From Desulfobacterales bacterium (GTDB taxonomy: Bacteria; Desulfobacterota; Desulfobacteria; Desulfobacterales; Desulfosalsimonadaceae), in NCBI GenBank assembly GCA_018334855.1, contig JAGXLE010000089.1, forward strand, positions 1 to 6,501: a DNA stretch of 6,501 nt, read 5' to 3'. The notes under the pieces are model-generated. The model was not told where the DNA came from and did not search any database. It saw nothing but the letters and a program-made list of their open reading frames with translations. A program made the position numbers and the translations under genes. Positions 1 to 5,716 of this stretch are shown here, one piece after another. Within the stretch, counting starts at the first letter, position 1, and every line of letters starts with the position of its first letter.

Positions 1-1059
1 AAGATGTCTCCATTGGGATACCGCGATCAGAGCATCATGAAAAACTTCTTCAAAATCGTGGAAAAATACCAGGCTGAAACCTTTTCCGCGGTGCCGACAG
101 TACTATCCGTTCTTCTTGATATGGAGGTTGACGCAGACATCTCGTCACTTAAATACGCCATCTGCGGAGCAGCCCCCCTGTCAGTGGAACTTTTCAAAAG
201 GGTCGAGTCCCATACAGGCATGAAGATCCTGGAAGGCTACGGCCTGACAGAAGGCGCAGTGGCCTCGGCTATCAACCCCAAAGACGGAGAAAGAAAAGCC
301 GGCAGCGTGGGCATCCGTATGCCTTATCAATCCATAAAGGTGGCGGTCCTTGATGAAAACGACCAATACGTAAGAGACGCCGAGCAGGACGAAATCGGCG
401 CAGTAGCCATCAAGGGCCCCAACGTGTTCAAGGGATACGTGGAAGAAGCCCACAATGAAAACATCTGGCTGCCGGACGGTTCCTTTAATACCGGGGACCT
501 TGGCAAACTCGATAAAGACGGTTACCTGTGGCTGACCGGCAGGGAAAAGGAACTTATTATCCGCGGCGGACACAACATAGACCCTGCTTTAATTGAAGAG
601 CCGATCTACCGGATGACAAATATCAAAACCGTTGCTGCAGTTGGACGTCCTGACCCATACGCGGGTGAAGTTCCTGTGGTCTACGTGGAACTGGCCGAAA
701 ACGCGAACCTGGATTCCGATCAGATCATGGAATGGGCGAAACAAAACGTGGGGGAAAAAGCGGCTGTTCCCAAGGAGGTAATCATAACAGATGAAATCCC
801 CTTAACGCCTGTGGGAAAAATTTTCAAACCCTCCCTGCGCTGGGACGCTACCAGGAGGGCCTATGAAAAAGAACTCGAGGCCCTTGGCGACATGGCTGAA
901 TCGGTGCAGGTAAAAGTGGGAGAAGACAAAACCCACGGGACCAGGGTCGAAATCAGGGTCAGGCCCGCGGCTAATACGAGCATGAAATCGATAGAAAAGA
1001 AAATCGCCGAACTGCTGGCGCGCTACACTGTCCATTATACAATCGAAGCAATGGAGTAG
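1..1059 (+). CDS. Acyl-CoA synthetase (AMP-forming), C-terminal part, 5' end outside window
   Basis: Class I adenylate-forming enzyme, expected to activate a carboxylic acid with ATP and then form its CoA thioester in the cytoplasm. The frame is already open at base 1, so the ATG at 4 is probably internal, and the N-terminal region with the ATP P-loop lies upstream of the window. Counting from that ATG, I see EGYGLTE (77-83, the aromatic and Thr/Glu of motif A5), NTGD (162-165, ribose-binding Asp), TGR (178-180, hinge region), RGGHNIDP (187-194) and PLTPVGKIFK (266-275) with catalytic Lys272. About 70 residues follow the catalytic-lysine segment (281-351), including a HGTRVEIRVR stretch. This tail is longer than in typical FadD proteins and fits my recollection of the 'acyl-CoA synthetase FACL_like_4' group. 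The substrate cannot be told from sequence. No convincing terminator follows; the AT-only inverted repeat at 1066-1088 is weak. Confidence 0.93.
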   Translation, partial: KMSPLGYRDQSIMKNFFKIVEKYQAETFSAVPTVLSVLLDMEVDADISSLKYAICGAAPLSVELFKRVESHTGMKILEGYGLTEGAVASAINPKDGERKAGSVGIRMPYQSIKVAVLDENDQYVRDAEQDEIGAVAIKGPNVFKGYVEEAHNENIWLPDGSFNTGDLGKLDKDGYLWLTGREKELIIRGGHNIDPALIEEPIYRMTNIKTVAAVGRPDPYAGEVPVVYVELAENANLDSDQIMEWAKQNVGEKAAVPKEVIITDEIPLTPVGKIFKPSLRWDATRRAYEKELEALGDMAESVQVKVGEDKTHGTRVEIRVRPAANTSMKSIEKKIAELLARYTVHYTIEAME

Positions 1060-1109
1060 CGGGAGATTTTTAATAACTGAATAAAAATTGCCACAAATAA
1101 AGGTTTCTA

Positions 1110-1136
1110 TTGACAAGCCGTGAATTAACTTATAAT
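1110..1136 (+). promoter_or_regulatory. Sigma70-type promoter of the cold-shock gene
   Basis: A perfect TTGACA (1110-1115) and a perfect TATAAT (1131-1136) are separated by 15 nt, two fewer than the optimum of 17. Transcription would start near 1142-1144, giving a leader of about 139 nt before the ATG at 1282. A long leader is a known trait of cold-shock genes such as E. coli cspA. The alternative -10 TAATTT at 1133-1138 restores a 17-nt spacer but matches the consensus less well. Confidence 0.7.
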
Positions 1137-1144
1137 TTGACCAG

Positions 1145-1169
1145 CATATTCGAGTTACATTCGAATATG
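1145..1169 (+). repeat. Perfect 9-bp inverted repeat at the expected transcript start
   Basis: CATATTCGA (1145-1153) and TCGAATATG (1161-1169) are exact reverse complements around a 7-nt spacer. It begins 1-3 nt after the predicted transcription start. In RNA it would be a 5'-terminal stem-loop, a form known to protect some mRNAs from decay. In DNA it would sit where a dimeric repressor could block initiation. The sequence does not decide between these. Confidence 0.6.
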
Positions 1170-1262
1170 GTACAAAGTTCGGTCCAGCATTTCGGGGTAA
1201 AAAATTTCGCAAAAGCGAAGCCTTCCGAAGTAGCACCTGAAAGTTTGTACGGAACAATTATG

Positions 1263-1270
1263 AAAGGAGG
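1263..1270 (+). promoter_or_regulatory. Ribosome binding site that selects the ATG at 1282
   Basis: AAAGGAGG is a near-complete Shine-Dalgarno. Its last base is also the first base of an in-frame GTG (1270), so that GTG cannot be its start. The ATG at 1282 lies 11 nt downstream and gives a protein beginning MEGRVKWFN, the usual N-terminus of cold-shock proteins. Confidence 0.85.
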
Positions 1271-1281
1271 TGGCTAGTTTA

Positions 1282-1479
1282 ATGGAAGGTCGAGTAAAGT
1301 GGTTTAACGAGAAAAAGGGCTATGGCTTTATTGAAACCGAGGAACACGGCGATGTTTTCGTGCATTACTCAAATATCGACGGCACCGGTTTTCGCACCCT
1401 GAATGAACTGGATCGCGTAACCCTGGATGTACAGGATTCGCCCAAAGGACCCCAGGCGATCAATGTAAAGCGCATATAG
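1282..1479 (+). CDS. Cold-shock-domain protein (CspA/CspB family)
   Basis: A 65-aa single-stranded nucleic-acid-binding protein made of one five-stranded OB-fold cold-shock domain. Family members act as RNA chaperones that melt secondary structure, aid translation at low temperature and can antiterminate transcription. Visible motifs are VKWFNEKKG (5-13), RNP1 KGYGFIE (12-18) and RNP2 VFVHYS (25-30). The typical C-terminal half is also present: GFRTLNELDRVTLDV (36-50) and KGPQAINVK (55-63). Tyr replaces Phe at one position in each RNP motif, a conservative change that keeps the aromatic stacking surface. Length is normal for the family (65-70 aa). I chose the ATG at 1282 over an in-frame GTG at 1270 because the latter overlaps the ribosome binding site. 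The gene has its own promoter and terminator, so it is probably transcribed mainly as a single-gene unit. Whether it is cold-induced cannot be told from sequence. Confidence 0.96.
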   Translation: MEGRVKWFNEKKGYGFIETEEHGDVFVHYSNIDGTGFRTLNELDRVTLDVQDSPKGPQAINVKRI

Positions 1480-1500
1480 CGGGTACAGATATCGTCGAGT

Positions 1501-1541
1501 AAAAAATAAGCCGGGACCGAGAAGGTCCCGGCTTATTTTTT
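1501..1541 (+). terminator. Intrinsic terminator after the cold-shock gene
   Basis: Arms 1501-1518 and 1524-1541 are perfect 18-bp complements around a GAGAA loop. The GC-rich core (AGCCGGGACC with GGTCCCGGCT) is followed by TTATTTTTT, with a matching A-tract upstream. It starts 21 nt after the csp stop codon. The upstream A-tract would also let it work in the opposite direction. The next gene begins only 17 nt after the T-tract. Confidence 0.95.
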
Positions 1542-1558
1542 GGAGATTATTTTCGGCC

Positions 1559-2188
1559 ATGCCGCAAAATCCTACCCAACAGATCGGGCCCAGCATGGAA
1601 AAACCGGCGACAGAGCTAAACAGGGCTGAAATCAAACGCAAACTGCTTCATCTGCTTGCGCTGGGCATACCATTTAGTATAGCATATCTAACCCGCCCCA
1701 CGGCAGTTTACATATTTGTCTCATTGGCTGCCGCAATGGCTGCCGGCGAACTGCTGAGGCAGAAAATCGATTTTCTCCAGAAACTGTTTCTCGCCCTGTT
1801 CGGAACTTTTGTGCGACCCGAGGAAAAAACCCGCTTTACAGGTGCGACTTATCTGTTTATTGCAGGTGCGGTCTGCCTGGTCCTTTTCGATATGCCGATA
1901 GCATATACCGTCATCGGGTTCATGATCGTCGGCGATGCCGCGGCCGCCCTGGTGGGAATGCAATTTGGCCGCATCCGCATATCTTCAGGCAAATCCCTTG
2001 AAGGCACCTTGGCTTGTATATGCACCTGCCTGCTCTTCTGGGCCCTGTTTCCGAAACTCGATTTTCACATGGCCCTGGCTGCGGCCGTACTTACCGGAAT
2101 ACTTGAAATTATCCCCCAGAGAATAAATGACAACCTCATTGTACCGGTGGTTTGCGGGCTGGTCCTGCAGAGCTGGATGGGATGGTAG
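1559..2188 (+). CDS. Membrane lipid kinase, dolichol/phytol/diacylglycerol kinase family (COG0170-like)
   Basis: A 209-aa polytopic membrane protein. The family phosphorylates lipid alcohols (dolichol, phytol, or diacylglycerol in yeast Dgk1), often with CTP as donor; bacterial substrates are mostly unknown. Visible motifs: E24-IKRKLLH31 near the N-terminus, GATY (95-98), VGDAAAALVG with FGR (124-138), KSLEG (145-149) and E183-IIP with NDN (190-192). They occur in the family's usual order, with the acidic and lysine residues expected at the nucleotide/metal site. Hydrophobic segments lie near 29-45, 48-65, 95-110, 114-135, 150-164, 170-186 and 193-206, so about seven helices. The ATG at 1559 has a GGAG at 1542-1545, 13 nt away, which is longer than ideal; the ATG at 1595 has no better site. 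No separate promoter fits after the csp terminator, so expression may depend on read-through. A CDP-diglyceride synthetase relative is the less likely alternative. Confidence 0.85.
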   Translation: MPQNPTQQIGPSMEKPATELNRAEIKRKLLHLLALGIPFSIAYLTRPTAVYIFVSLAAAMAAGELLRQKIDFLQKLFLALFGTFVRPEEKTRFTGATYLFIAGAVCLVLFDMPIAYTVIGFMIVGDAAAALVGMQFGRIRISSGKSLEGTLACICTCLLFWALFPKLDFHMALAAAVLTGILEIIPQRINDNLIVPVVCGLVLQSWMGW

Positions 2189-2197
2189 CGCCTGGAG

Positions 2198-2221
2198 ACC
2201 GGCCTTGTCACCGGTGTTTTT
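2198..2221 (+). terminator. Weak intrinsic terminator after the lipid kinase gene
   Basis: ACCGG (2198-2202) pairs with CCGGT (2211-2215) across an 8-nt loop, followed by G and TTTTT (2217-2221). The 5-bp stem is short but all strong pairs except one. The T-run overlaps the last codon of the convergent S1 gene. The reverse strand lacks a T-run after the hairpin, so it would not terminate the S1 transcript. Confidence 0.5.
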
Positions 2222-3770
2222 ACCCGGACTTATCCTGATCCCGGATTTTACCCCTGAGAAGGCGGCCCATCTCTGTATCTGAATCCTCGTCTTTTTGATC
2301 AGCGTCAGAATCGTTTCCTGATCTGTCGCTTTTTCTGCCTGTCACCGATTTCTTCTGCTTCTCAGACTTATCGGCTTTCATGCTCAGCCGGATTTTCTTT
2401 TCCTCCGGTAGCACCTCTATTACACGCGCCTGTACCTCCTGGCCGGCTTCAAAACTCTCCCGGGGGTTTTCTCCCGTCCCGGAAGGCATCTCTGAGACAT
2501 GTACAAGCCCGTGGATTCCTTCCTCTATTTTTACAAATATTCCGAAATCTGCCACATTCACGATTTCGCCTGTAACAGGGGTTCCGGCAGGATATTTCTT
2601 TGGCAGCTCCTGCCAGGGATTGGGGGAAAGCTGCTTTATGCCCAGGTTCACCTTCTGATTTTCCCGGTCGATATCGAGTATCTTTGCCTGTACGCTCTGG
2701 CCCTTCCGGTAGTGCTCAGACGGTTTTATTGTCTGGGTCCAGGACATGTCAGAAACATGAACCAGCCCGTTAATTCCTTCTACAATCCCGACAAATATTC
2801 CGAAATCCGTTACCTTCCTTATTTTTCCCTCTATAACAGAGCCCTTCGGATACTGCTCCTCCAGCGTGTCCCACGGATTCGGCGTCAACTGCTTGATTCC
2901 GAGCGAGACCTTCCTGCTCTTTTCATCAATCTCGAGCACCTTGACAGATACCCGGTCTCCCACTGCATACAGTTTTGAAGGATGCTGCCGCACCGGCGTC
3001 CATGACAGGTTGCTTACATGCACCAAGCCGGTTATCCCGCCAAGTTCCACAAACAAGCCGTAATCCGTGATATTGGTAATGGTGCCTTCCACCACATCGC
3101 CTTGCCCGATCCGCTTTAAGGCTTCTTCCTGCTGCTGTCTGCGCTGCTGCTCTATTAGCACACGCCTGGAGACCACCACGTTTCGCTCAGACTTGTCAAA
3201 CTGAAGAATCTTGAACTCGTGGCTTGTCCCGATCCACTCTTCCGGATCTTTTGCCGGTTTAACATCGAGCTGGGAGGCCGGCAGAAATGCCCGTACGCCG
3301 ATATCGACAAAAAAGCCACCCTTTACCTGGGCAATAATGTTTCCTTTTATAGTGCCGCCGGCCTCATAAACTTCTCCGAGCTCATCGAGGAGCTTTTCAG
3401 TTGCCACTTCCTCCCTGGAAAGAATGGGGTAGCCTTCTTCATCCCTTGCGGCAAAGAAAACCTCCACCCGGTCGCCCACACTGAGATCCACATTGCCGTC
3501 GATATCGGCAAATTCCCTGGCAGACACCTCGCCTTCGTACTTGTATCCGATATCAAGCAACACTTTATCGCGATCTATGCCGACGACCTCGCCTTCCACA
3601 ATCCGGCCCGGCTCGACGGGCTTGAAGCTTTCCTCGTACATGGCCATCAGGCTGGCCATATCGGCTTCGCCCTCTTCTTCAGGCTCTTGCGGGAAATCCT
3701 CCGGCTCTTTTTTTTCATGTTCATCGTCCATATCTTTTTCATCACGACGATCGAGTTTTTTTACAGCCAT
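2220..3770 (-). CDS. rpsA: 30S ribosomal protein S1 homologue with five S1 domains
   Basis: A 516-aa RNA-binding protein. S1 docks mRNA on the 30S subunit and helps unfold it for initiation. Five S1 (OB-fold) domains can be placed at about residues 55-119, 137-203, 224-293, 309-379 and 395-465. The last three have the canonical G..V.G.I..ITDYG(L/I)FV......GLVHVS pattern. The linker motif LGIKQL(T/S)PNPW recurs at 290-300 and 376-386, a period of 86 residues. E. coli S1 has six domains in 557 aa, so this form lacks one. An acidic, probably disordered leader of about 37 residues precedes the usual S1 start segment (MASLMAMYEESFK). The tail after 466 is rich in Lys, Ser, Asp and Glu and ends near MGRLLRGKIRD. 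The long start is favoured by GGAGGTG just upstream of the ATG. It is convergent with the lipid kinase (31-nt gap) and divergent from the ligase. A non-ribosomal multi-S1 RNA-binding protein is possible. Confidence 0.9.
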   Translation of the reverse strand: MAVKKLDRRDEKDMDDEHEKKEPEDFPQEPEEEGEADMASLMAMYEESFKPVEPGRIVEGEVVGIDRDKVLLDIGYKYEGEVSAREFADIDGNVDLSVGDRVEVFFAARDEEGYPILSREEVATEKLLDELGEVYEAGGTIKGNIIAQVKGGFFVDIGVRAFLPASQLDVKPAKDPEEWIGTSHEFKILQFDKSERNVVVSRRVLIEQQRRQQQEEALKRIGQGDVVEGTITNITDYGLFVELGGITGLVHVSNLSWTPVRQHPSKLYAVGDRVSVKVLEIDEKSRKVSLGIKQLTPNPWDTLEEQYPKGSVIEGKIRKVTDFGIFVGIVEGINGLVHVSDMSWTQTIKPSEHYRKGQSVQAKILDIDRENQKVNLGIKQLSPNPWQELPKKYPAGTPVTGEIVNVADFGIFVKIEEGIHGLVHVSEMPSGTGENPRESFEAGQEVQARVIEVLPEEKKIRLSMKADKSEKQKKSVTGRKSDRSGNDSDADQKDEDSDTEMGRLLRGKIRDQDKSG

Positions 3771-3780
3771 TTAAATATTA

Positions 3781-3787
3781 CACCTCC
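3781..3787 (-). promoter_or_regulatory. Ribosome binding site of the S1 gene, fixing the long N-terminus
   Basis: Read on the minus strand this is GGAGGTG, 10 nt upstream of the ATG at 3770-3768. It supports initiation there rather than at the internal ATG for Met38, so the acidic leader belongs to the protein. Confidence 0.8.
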
Positions 3788-3806
3788 AACAATGGATTCT
3801 GTAATT

Positions 3807-3834
3807 AATTTAAACACGCGGCGGCAAAATGCAA
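3807..3834 (-). promoter_or_regulatory. Weak candidate promoter for the S1 gene
   Basis: On the minus strand, TTGCAT (3834-3829) and TAAATT (3812-3807) are 16 nt apart, matching the consensus at 3 and 4 of 6 positions. The start would fall near 3800, about 30 nt before the ATG. A perfect TTGACA also occurs on this strand at 3982-3977, but nothing like a -10 follows at the right distance. Confidence 0.2.
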
Positions 3835-3903
3835 TGCGCTGCCGGGGCAAACATGTTTTTTTATCCCGGTAACGGCGTTTTGGTATTTAACCGACGCTCA
3901 AGG

Positions 3904-3932
3904 TTGATTTCCCAAAAAAGATATCGTATGGT
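3904..3932 (+). promoter_or_regulatory. Distal candidate promoter for the fatty-acid--CoA ligase
   Basis: TTGATT (3904-3909), a 17-nt spacer and TATGGT (3927-3932) match the consensus at 4 of 6 positions each. Transcription would begin near 3939, at the first base of the palindrome at 3939-3962, leaving a leader of about 107 nt. It competes with the proximal candidate at 3984-4011. Confidence 0.3.
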
Positions 3933-3938
3933 GCGCCG

Positions 3939-3962
3939 AAATTTTCCTTGAAAGGAAAATTT
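3939..3962. repeat. AT-rich palindrome in the divergent S1/ligase intergenic region
   Basis: AAATTTTCCT (3939-3948) and AGGAAAATTT (3953-3962) are exact reverse complements around TGAA. It lies between the two candidate ligase promoters. A short palindrome like this could be an operator for a dimeric repressor, for instance a lipid-responsive regulator, or an RNA hairpin. With only three G-C pairs and T's following on the plus strand, it would be a poor terminator. Confidence 0.55.
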
Positions 3963-3983
3963 TTACCACTCCGCAATGTCAAA

Positions 3984-4011
3984 TTGGCTAAGGAAAAAGT
4001 TAAATTAAAAT
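3984..4011 (+). promoter_or_regulatory. Proximal candidate promoter for the fatty-acid--CoA ligase
   Basis: TTGGCT (3984-3989), a 16-nt spacer and TAAAAT (4006-4011) match the consensus at 4 and 5 of 6 positions. Transcription would begin near 4018, with a leader of about 28 nt that still contains the ribosome binding site. The palindrome at 3939-3962 would then lie upstream of the -35. The region is very A/T-rich, which raises the chance of a false match. Confidence 0.35.
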
Positions 4012-4030
4012 TAAAAAAGGAGACAGAAAC

Positions 4031-4036
4031 AGGAGG
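4031..4036 (+). promoter_or_regulatory. Ribosome binding site of the fatty-acid--CoA ligase
   Basis: AGGAGG lies 9 nt before the ATG at 4046. A second, weaker AGGAG occurs at 4018-4022, too far away to be the main site. This fixes the start at 4046. Confidence 0.85.
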
Positions 4037-4045
4037 CGCCCAAAA

Positions 4046-5716
4046 ATGGAAACAAGGTTCTGGCACAAAAATTACGACTACAATGTTCCCACAACCATTC
4101 GATACCCCAAAATCCCGGTTCCCGAACTGGTGCATATCGCCGCCAGCAACACGCCGAATAAACCGGCGCTGAACCTGTACGGCACGGAAATATCGTTTTT
4201 CCTTCTAAGACGCCAGATAGTGCGAATGGCAAACGCCCTTGCCGGCCTCGGAGTAAAAAAAGGCGACCGGGTGGGGGTCCATCTTCCCAACACCCCGCAA
4301 TACGTCATAGCCTACTATGCAGCCATGTCCCTGGGAGCCATCGTGGTAAACCTAAACCCCATGTACACTGCAGAAGAGCTAAAGGGCCTTACGGAAAATA
4401 CCGGAACAAACACACTGTTTACTTTTGACATGGTTCTGCCCAATATCCGGCAGCTCTGCCGGGAAGTTGAAATTCAAAACGTGATTGTCACCCGGGTCAC
4501 AGACTTCATTGACGGATTTGACGTCAGCACGCCAGAAGAGCTTGAACTTGAAAAAGGCTGGCATCATTTTTCCCGGTTACTTGAAAGCTCCACTAACACA
4601 GTACCGCCCCGGGTAGAAATTGACCCCCATGACCCGGCCTTAATCCAATTTACAGGCGGAACCACCGGCCTGCCCAAGGGAGCGGTGCTGACTCACAGAA
4701 ATATTCTGGCCGCCACCATGCATGCCAACCTATGGGGTGCACATTTAAACAGCATGACTCCTGTGGCGGAACGAAACGTGCTGGCAATGCTGCCGTTCTT
4801 TCACGTATACGGCGACATCGTGGTGCTTAACTGGGCAATGTTTAACTGCGCCACCCAGATACTGGTTCCGAGATTTGATATAGAAGAAATAATGGGGCTG
4901 CTGGAAAACATTCCGCGGATTCAGTTCTTCCCTGCCGTCCCCACCATGATCGGCGCTATTTTAAACCATCCCAAGGCCGAATCCATGGAGCTGGACAAAA
5001 AATTCGGCCTTTTAAACAGCGGCGGAGCCCCCTGCCCGGTAAGCCTTATTGAAAGAGCAAAAGACTTAAACATCTCCTTTAGCGAAGGCTGGGGCATGAG
5101 CGAAACCACAGCCATGGGTATTGCCAACCCCAACATGGGGCTTAAAAAGCCCGGCAGCATCGGCATTCCCATCCCTGACAACGATATCAGGCTGGTGGAT
5201 CCAAGCGACGGGGTTACGGAAGTAAAACAGGGCGAGCGCGGCGAGTTGACCATATCCGGCCCCCAAGTAATGTCAGGCTACTGGAACAACCCGGAGGAGA
5301 CGGCAAACCAGCTAAAGGACGGATGGCTGTATACCGGAGACGTTGCAGTGCAGGACGAAGACGGATATGTCTATCTCGTCGACCGAACCAAGGACATGAT
5401 TATTGCAAGCGGCTACAACATTTATCCCAGGGAAATCGACGAAGTCCTCTACAGGCACCCCAAGGTCTCCGAAGCAGCGGCTGTCGGGGTTGCCGACGAA
5501 TACCGGGGCGAGACCATAAAGGCTTTTATCACCCTGAAACAGGGAGAGACCGCCACCGAAGAAGAAATCATCGAATTCTGCAAAGACAAGCTGGCTCCCT
5601 ACAAGAGGCCCAAGATAGTGGAATTCCGAGAGGAGATCCCCAAATCCGCGGTGGGCAAGGTGCTTCGCAAAAACCTGCGGGCCGAGGAAGAGGAAAAGAG
5701 CGGCAAGAAGAGCTGA
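4046..5716 (+). CDS. Medium/long-chain fatty-acid--CoA ligase (AMP-forming)
   Basis: A complete 556-aa class I adenylate-forming ligase. It should convert a fatty acid, ATP and CoA to acyl-CoA, AMP and pyrophosphate, feeding beta-oxidation or lipid synthesis. Motifs in order: P-loop QFTGGTTGLPKG (201-212), LPFFHVYG (249-256), NSGGAP (324-329), EGWGMSETT (347-355, motif A5), YTGD (429-432), VDRTKDMIIASGYNIYPREI (445-464, hinge and CoA-phase motif A8) and IPKSAVGKVLRK (531-542) with catalytic Lys538. All catalytic residues I can check are present. The P-loop FTGGTTG resembles E. coli FadD. Trp instead of Tyr in A5 is, from memory, seen in medium-chain ligases of the AlkK type, so chain length is uncertain; aromatic or branched acids are not excluded. 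Length is normal for the family. The gene appears to stand alone, with candidate promoters upstream and a strong terminator downstream. It belongs to a different subfamily from the partial ligase at the left edge. Confidence 0.94.
   Translation: METRFWHKNYDYNVPTTIRYPKIPVPELVHIAASNTPNKPALNLYGTEISFFLLRRQIVRMANALAGLGVKKGDRVGVHLPNTPQYVIAYYAAMSLGAIVVNLNPMYTAEELKGLTENTGTNTLFTFDMVLPNIRQLCREVEIQNVIVTRVTDFIDGFDVSTPEELELEKGWHHFSRLLESSTNTVPPRVEIDPHDPALIQFTGGTTGLPKGAVLTHRNILAATMHANLWGAHLNSMTPVAERNVLAMLPFFHVYGDIVVLNWAMFNCATQILVPRFDIEEIMGLLENIPRIQFFPAVPTMIGAILNHPKAESMELDKKFGLLNSGGAPCPVSLIERAKDLNISFSEGWGMSETTAMGIANPNMGLKKPGSIGIPIPDNDIRLVDPSDGVTEVKQGERGELTISGPQVMSGYWNNPEETANQLKDGWLYTGDVAVQDEDGYVYLVDRTKDMIIASGYNIYPREIDEVLYRHPKVSEAAAVGVADEYRGETIKAFITLKQGETATEEEIIEFCKDKLAPYKRPKIVEFREEIPKSAVGKVLRKNLRAEEEEKSGKKS

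Larger units (their letters stand above)
1143..1290 (+). promoter_or_regulatory. Candidate structured cis-regulatory leader of the cold-shock mRNA
   Basis: Several complementary segments can be read by eye. An SD-hiding fold pairs 1231-1238 (UAGCACCU) with 1268-1276 (AGGU, one bulged G, GCUA), covering half of the Shine-Dalgarno. Outside it, 1221-1226 (CCUUCC) pairs with 1284-1289 (GGAAGG), with a G-U pair at each end, covering the start codon. An alternative fold pairs 1170-1176 (GUACAAA) with 1244-1250 (UUUGUAC) and 1178-1182 (UUCGG) with 1225-1229 (CCGAA). It encloses a small hairpin, 1206-1210 with 1215-1219 around an AAAA loop. The two folds compete for 1225-1227. Regulation by temperature or by the protein itself is my inference. 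Complementarities of 5-7 nt can occur by chance in a region this size. Confidence 0.4.

Noticed and set aside
181..573. A 130-codon minus-strand open frame inside the partial acyl-CoA synthetase gene.
   Set aside because: It lies antisense to a gene with clear family motifs, and its translation resembles no domain I know; it is a shadow frame.
1066..1088. ATTTTTA/TAAAAAT inverted repeat after the partial acyl-CoA synthetase, considered as its terminator.
   Set aside because: The stem contains no G-C pair and no clean T-tract follows, so it is not a credible intrinsic terminator.
1260..1277. A five-codon ORF (Met-Lys-Gly-Gly-Gly-stop) spanning the csp Shine-Dalgarno, which could act as a leader peptide.
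   Set aside because: It has no ribosome binding site of its own and arises naturally from the AAAGGAGG sequence itself, so it is probably accidental.
2499..2978. Plus-strand open frames of 159 and 92 codons opposite the S1 gene.
   Set aside because: Their repeated-looking translations simply mirror the repeated S1 domains on the coding strand.
2220..3770. Repeated LGIKQL.PNPW segments in S1, considered as a recent duplication.
   Set aside because: This linker motif is a normal feature of S1 proteins, and the surrounding sequence differs, so it reflects ancient domain repetition.
3842..3869. CCGGG...CCCGG inverted repeat upstream of the S1 gene, with a possible role in S1 autoregulation.
   Set aside because: It is only 5 bp with an 18-nt loop and no supporting structure nearby, within chance expectation.
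3219..3872. A 217-codon plus-strand open frame opposite the 5' part of the S1 gene and running into the intergenic region.
   Set aside because: The S1 domains on the other strand are unmistakable. The frame has no good ribosome binding site and its product shows no recognisable motif.
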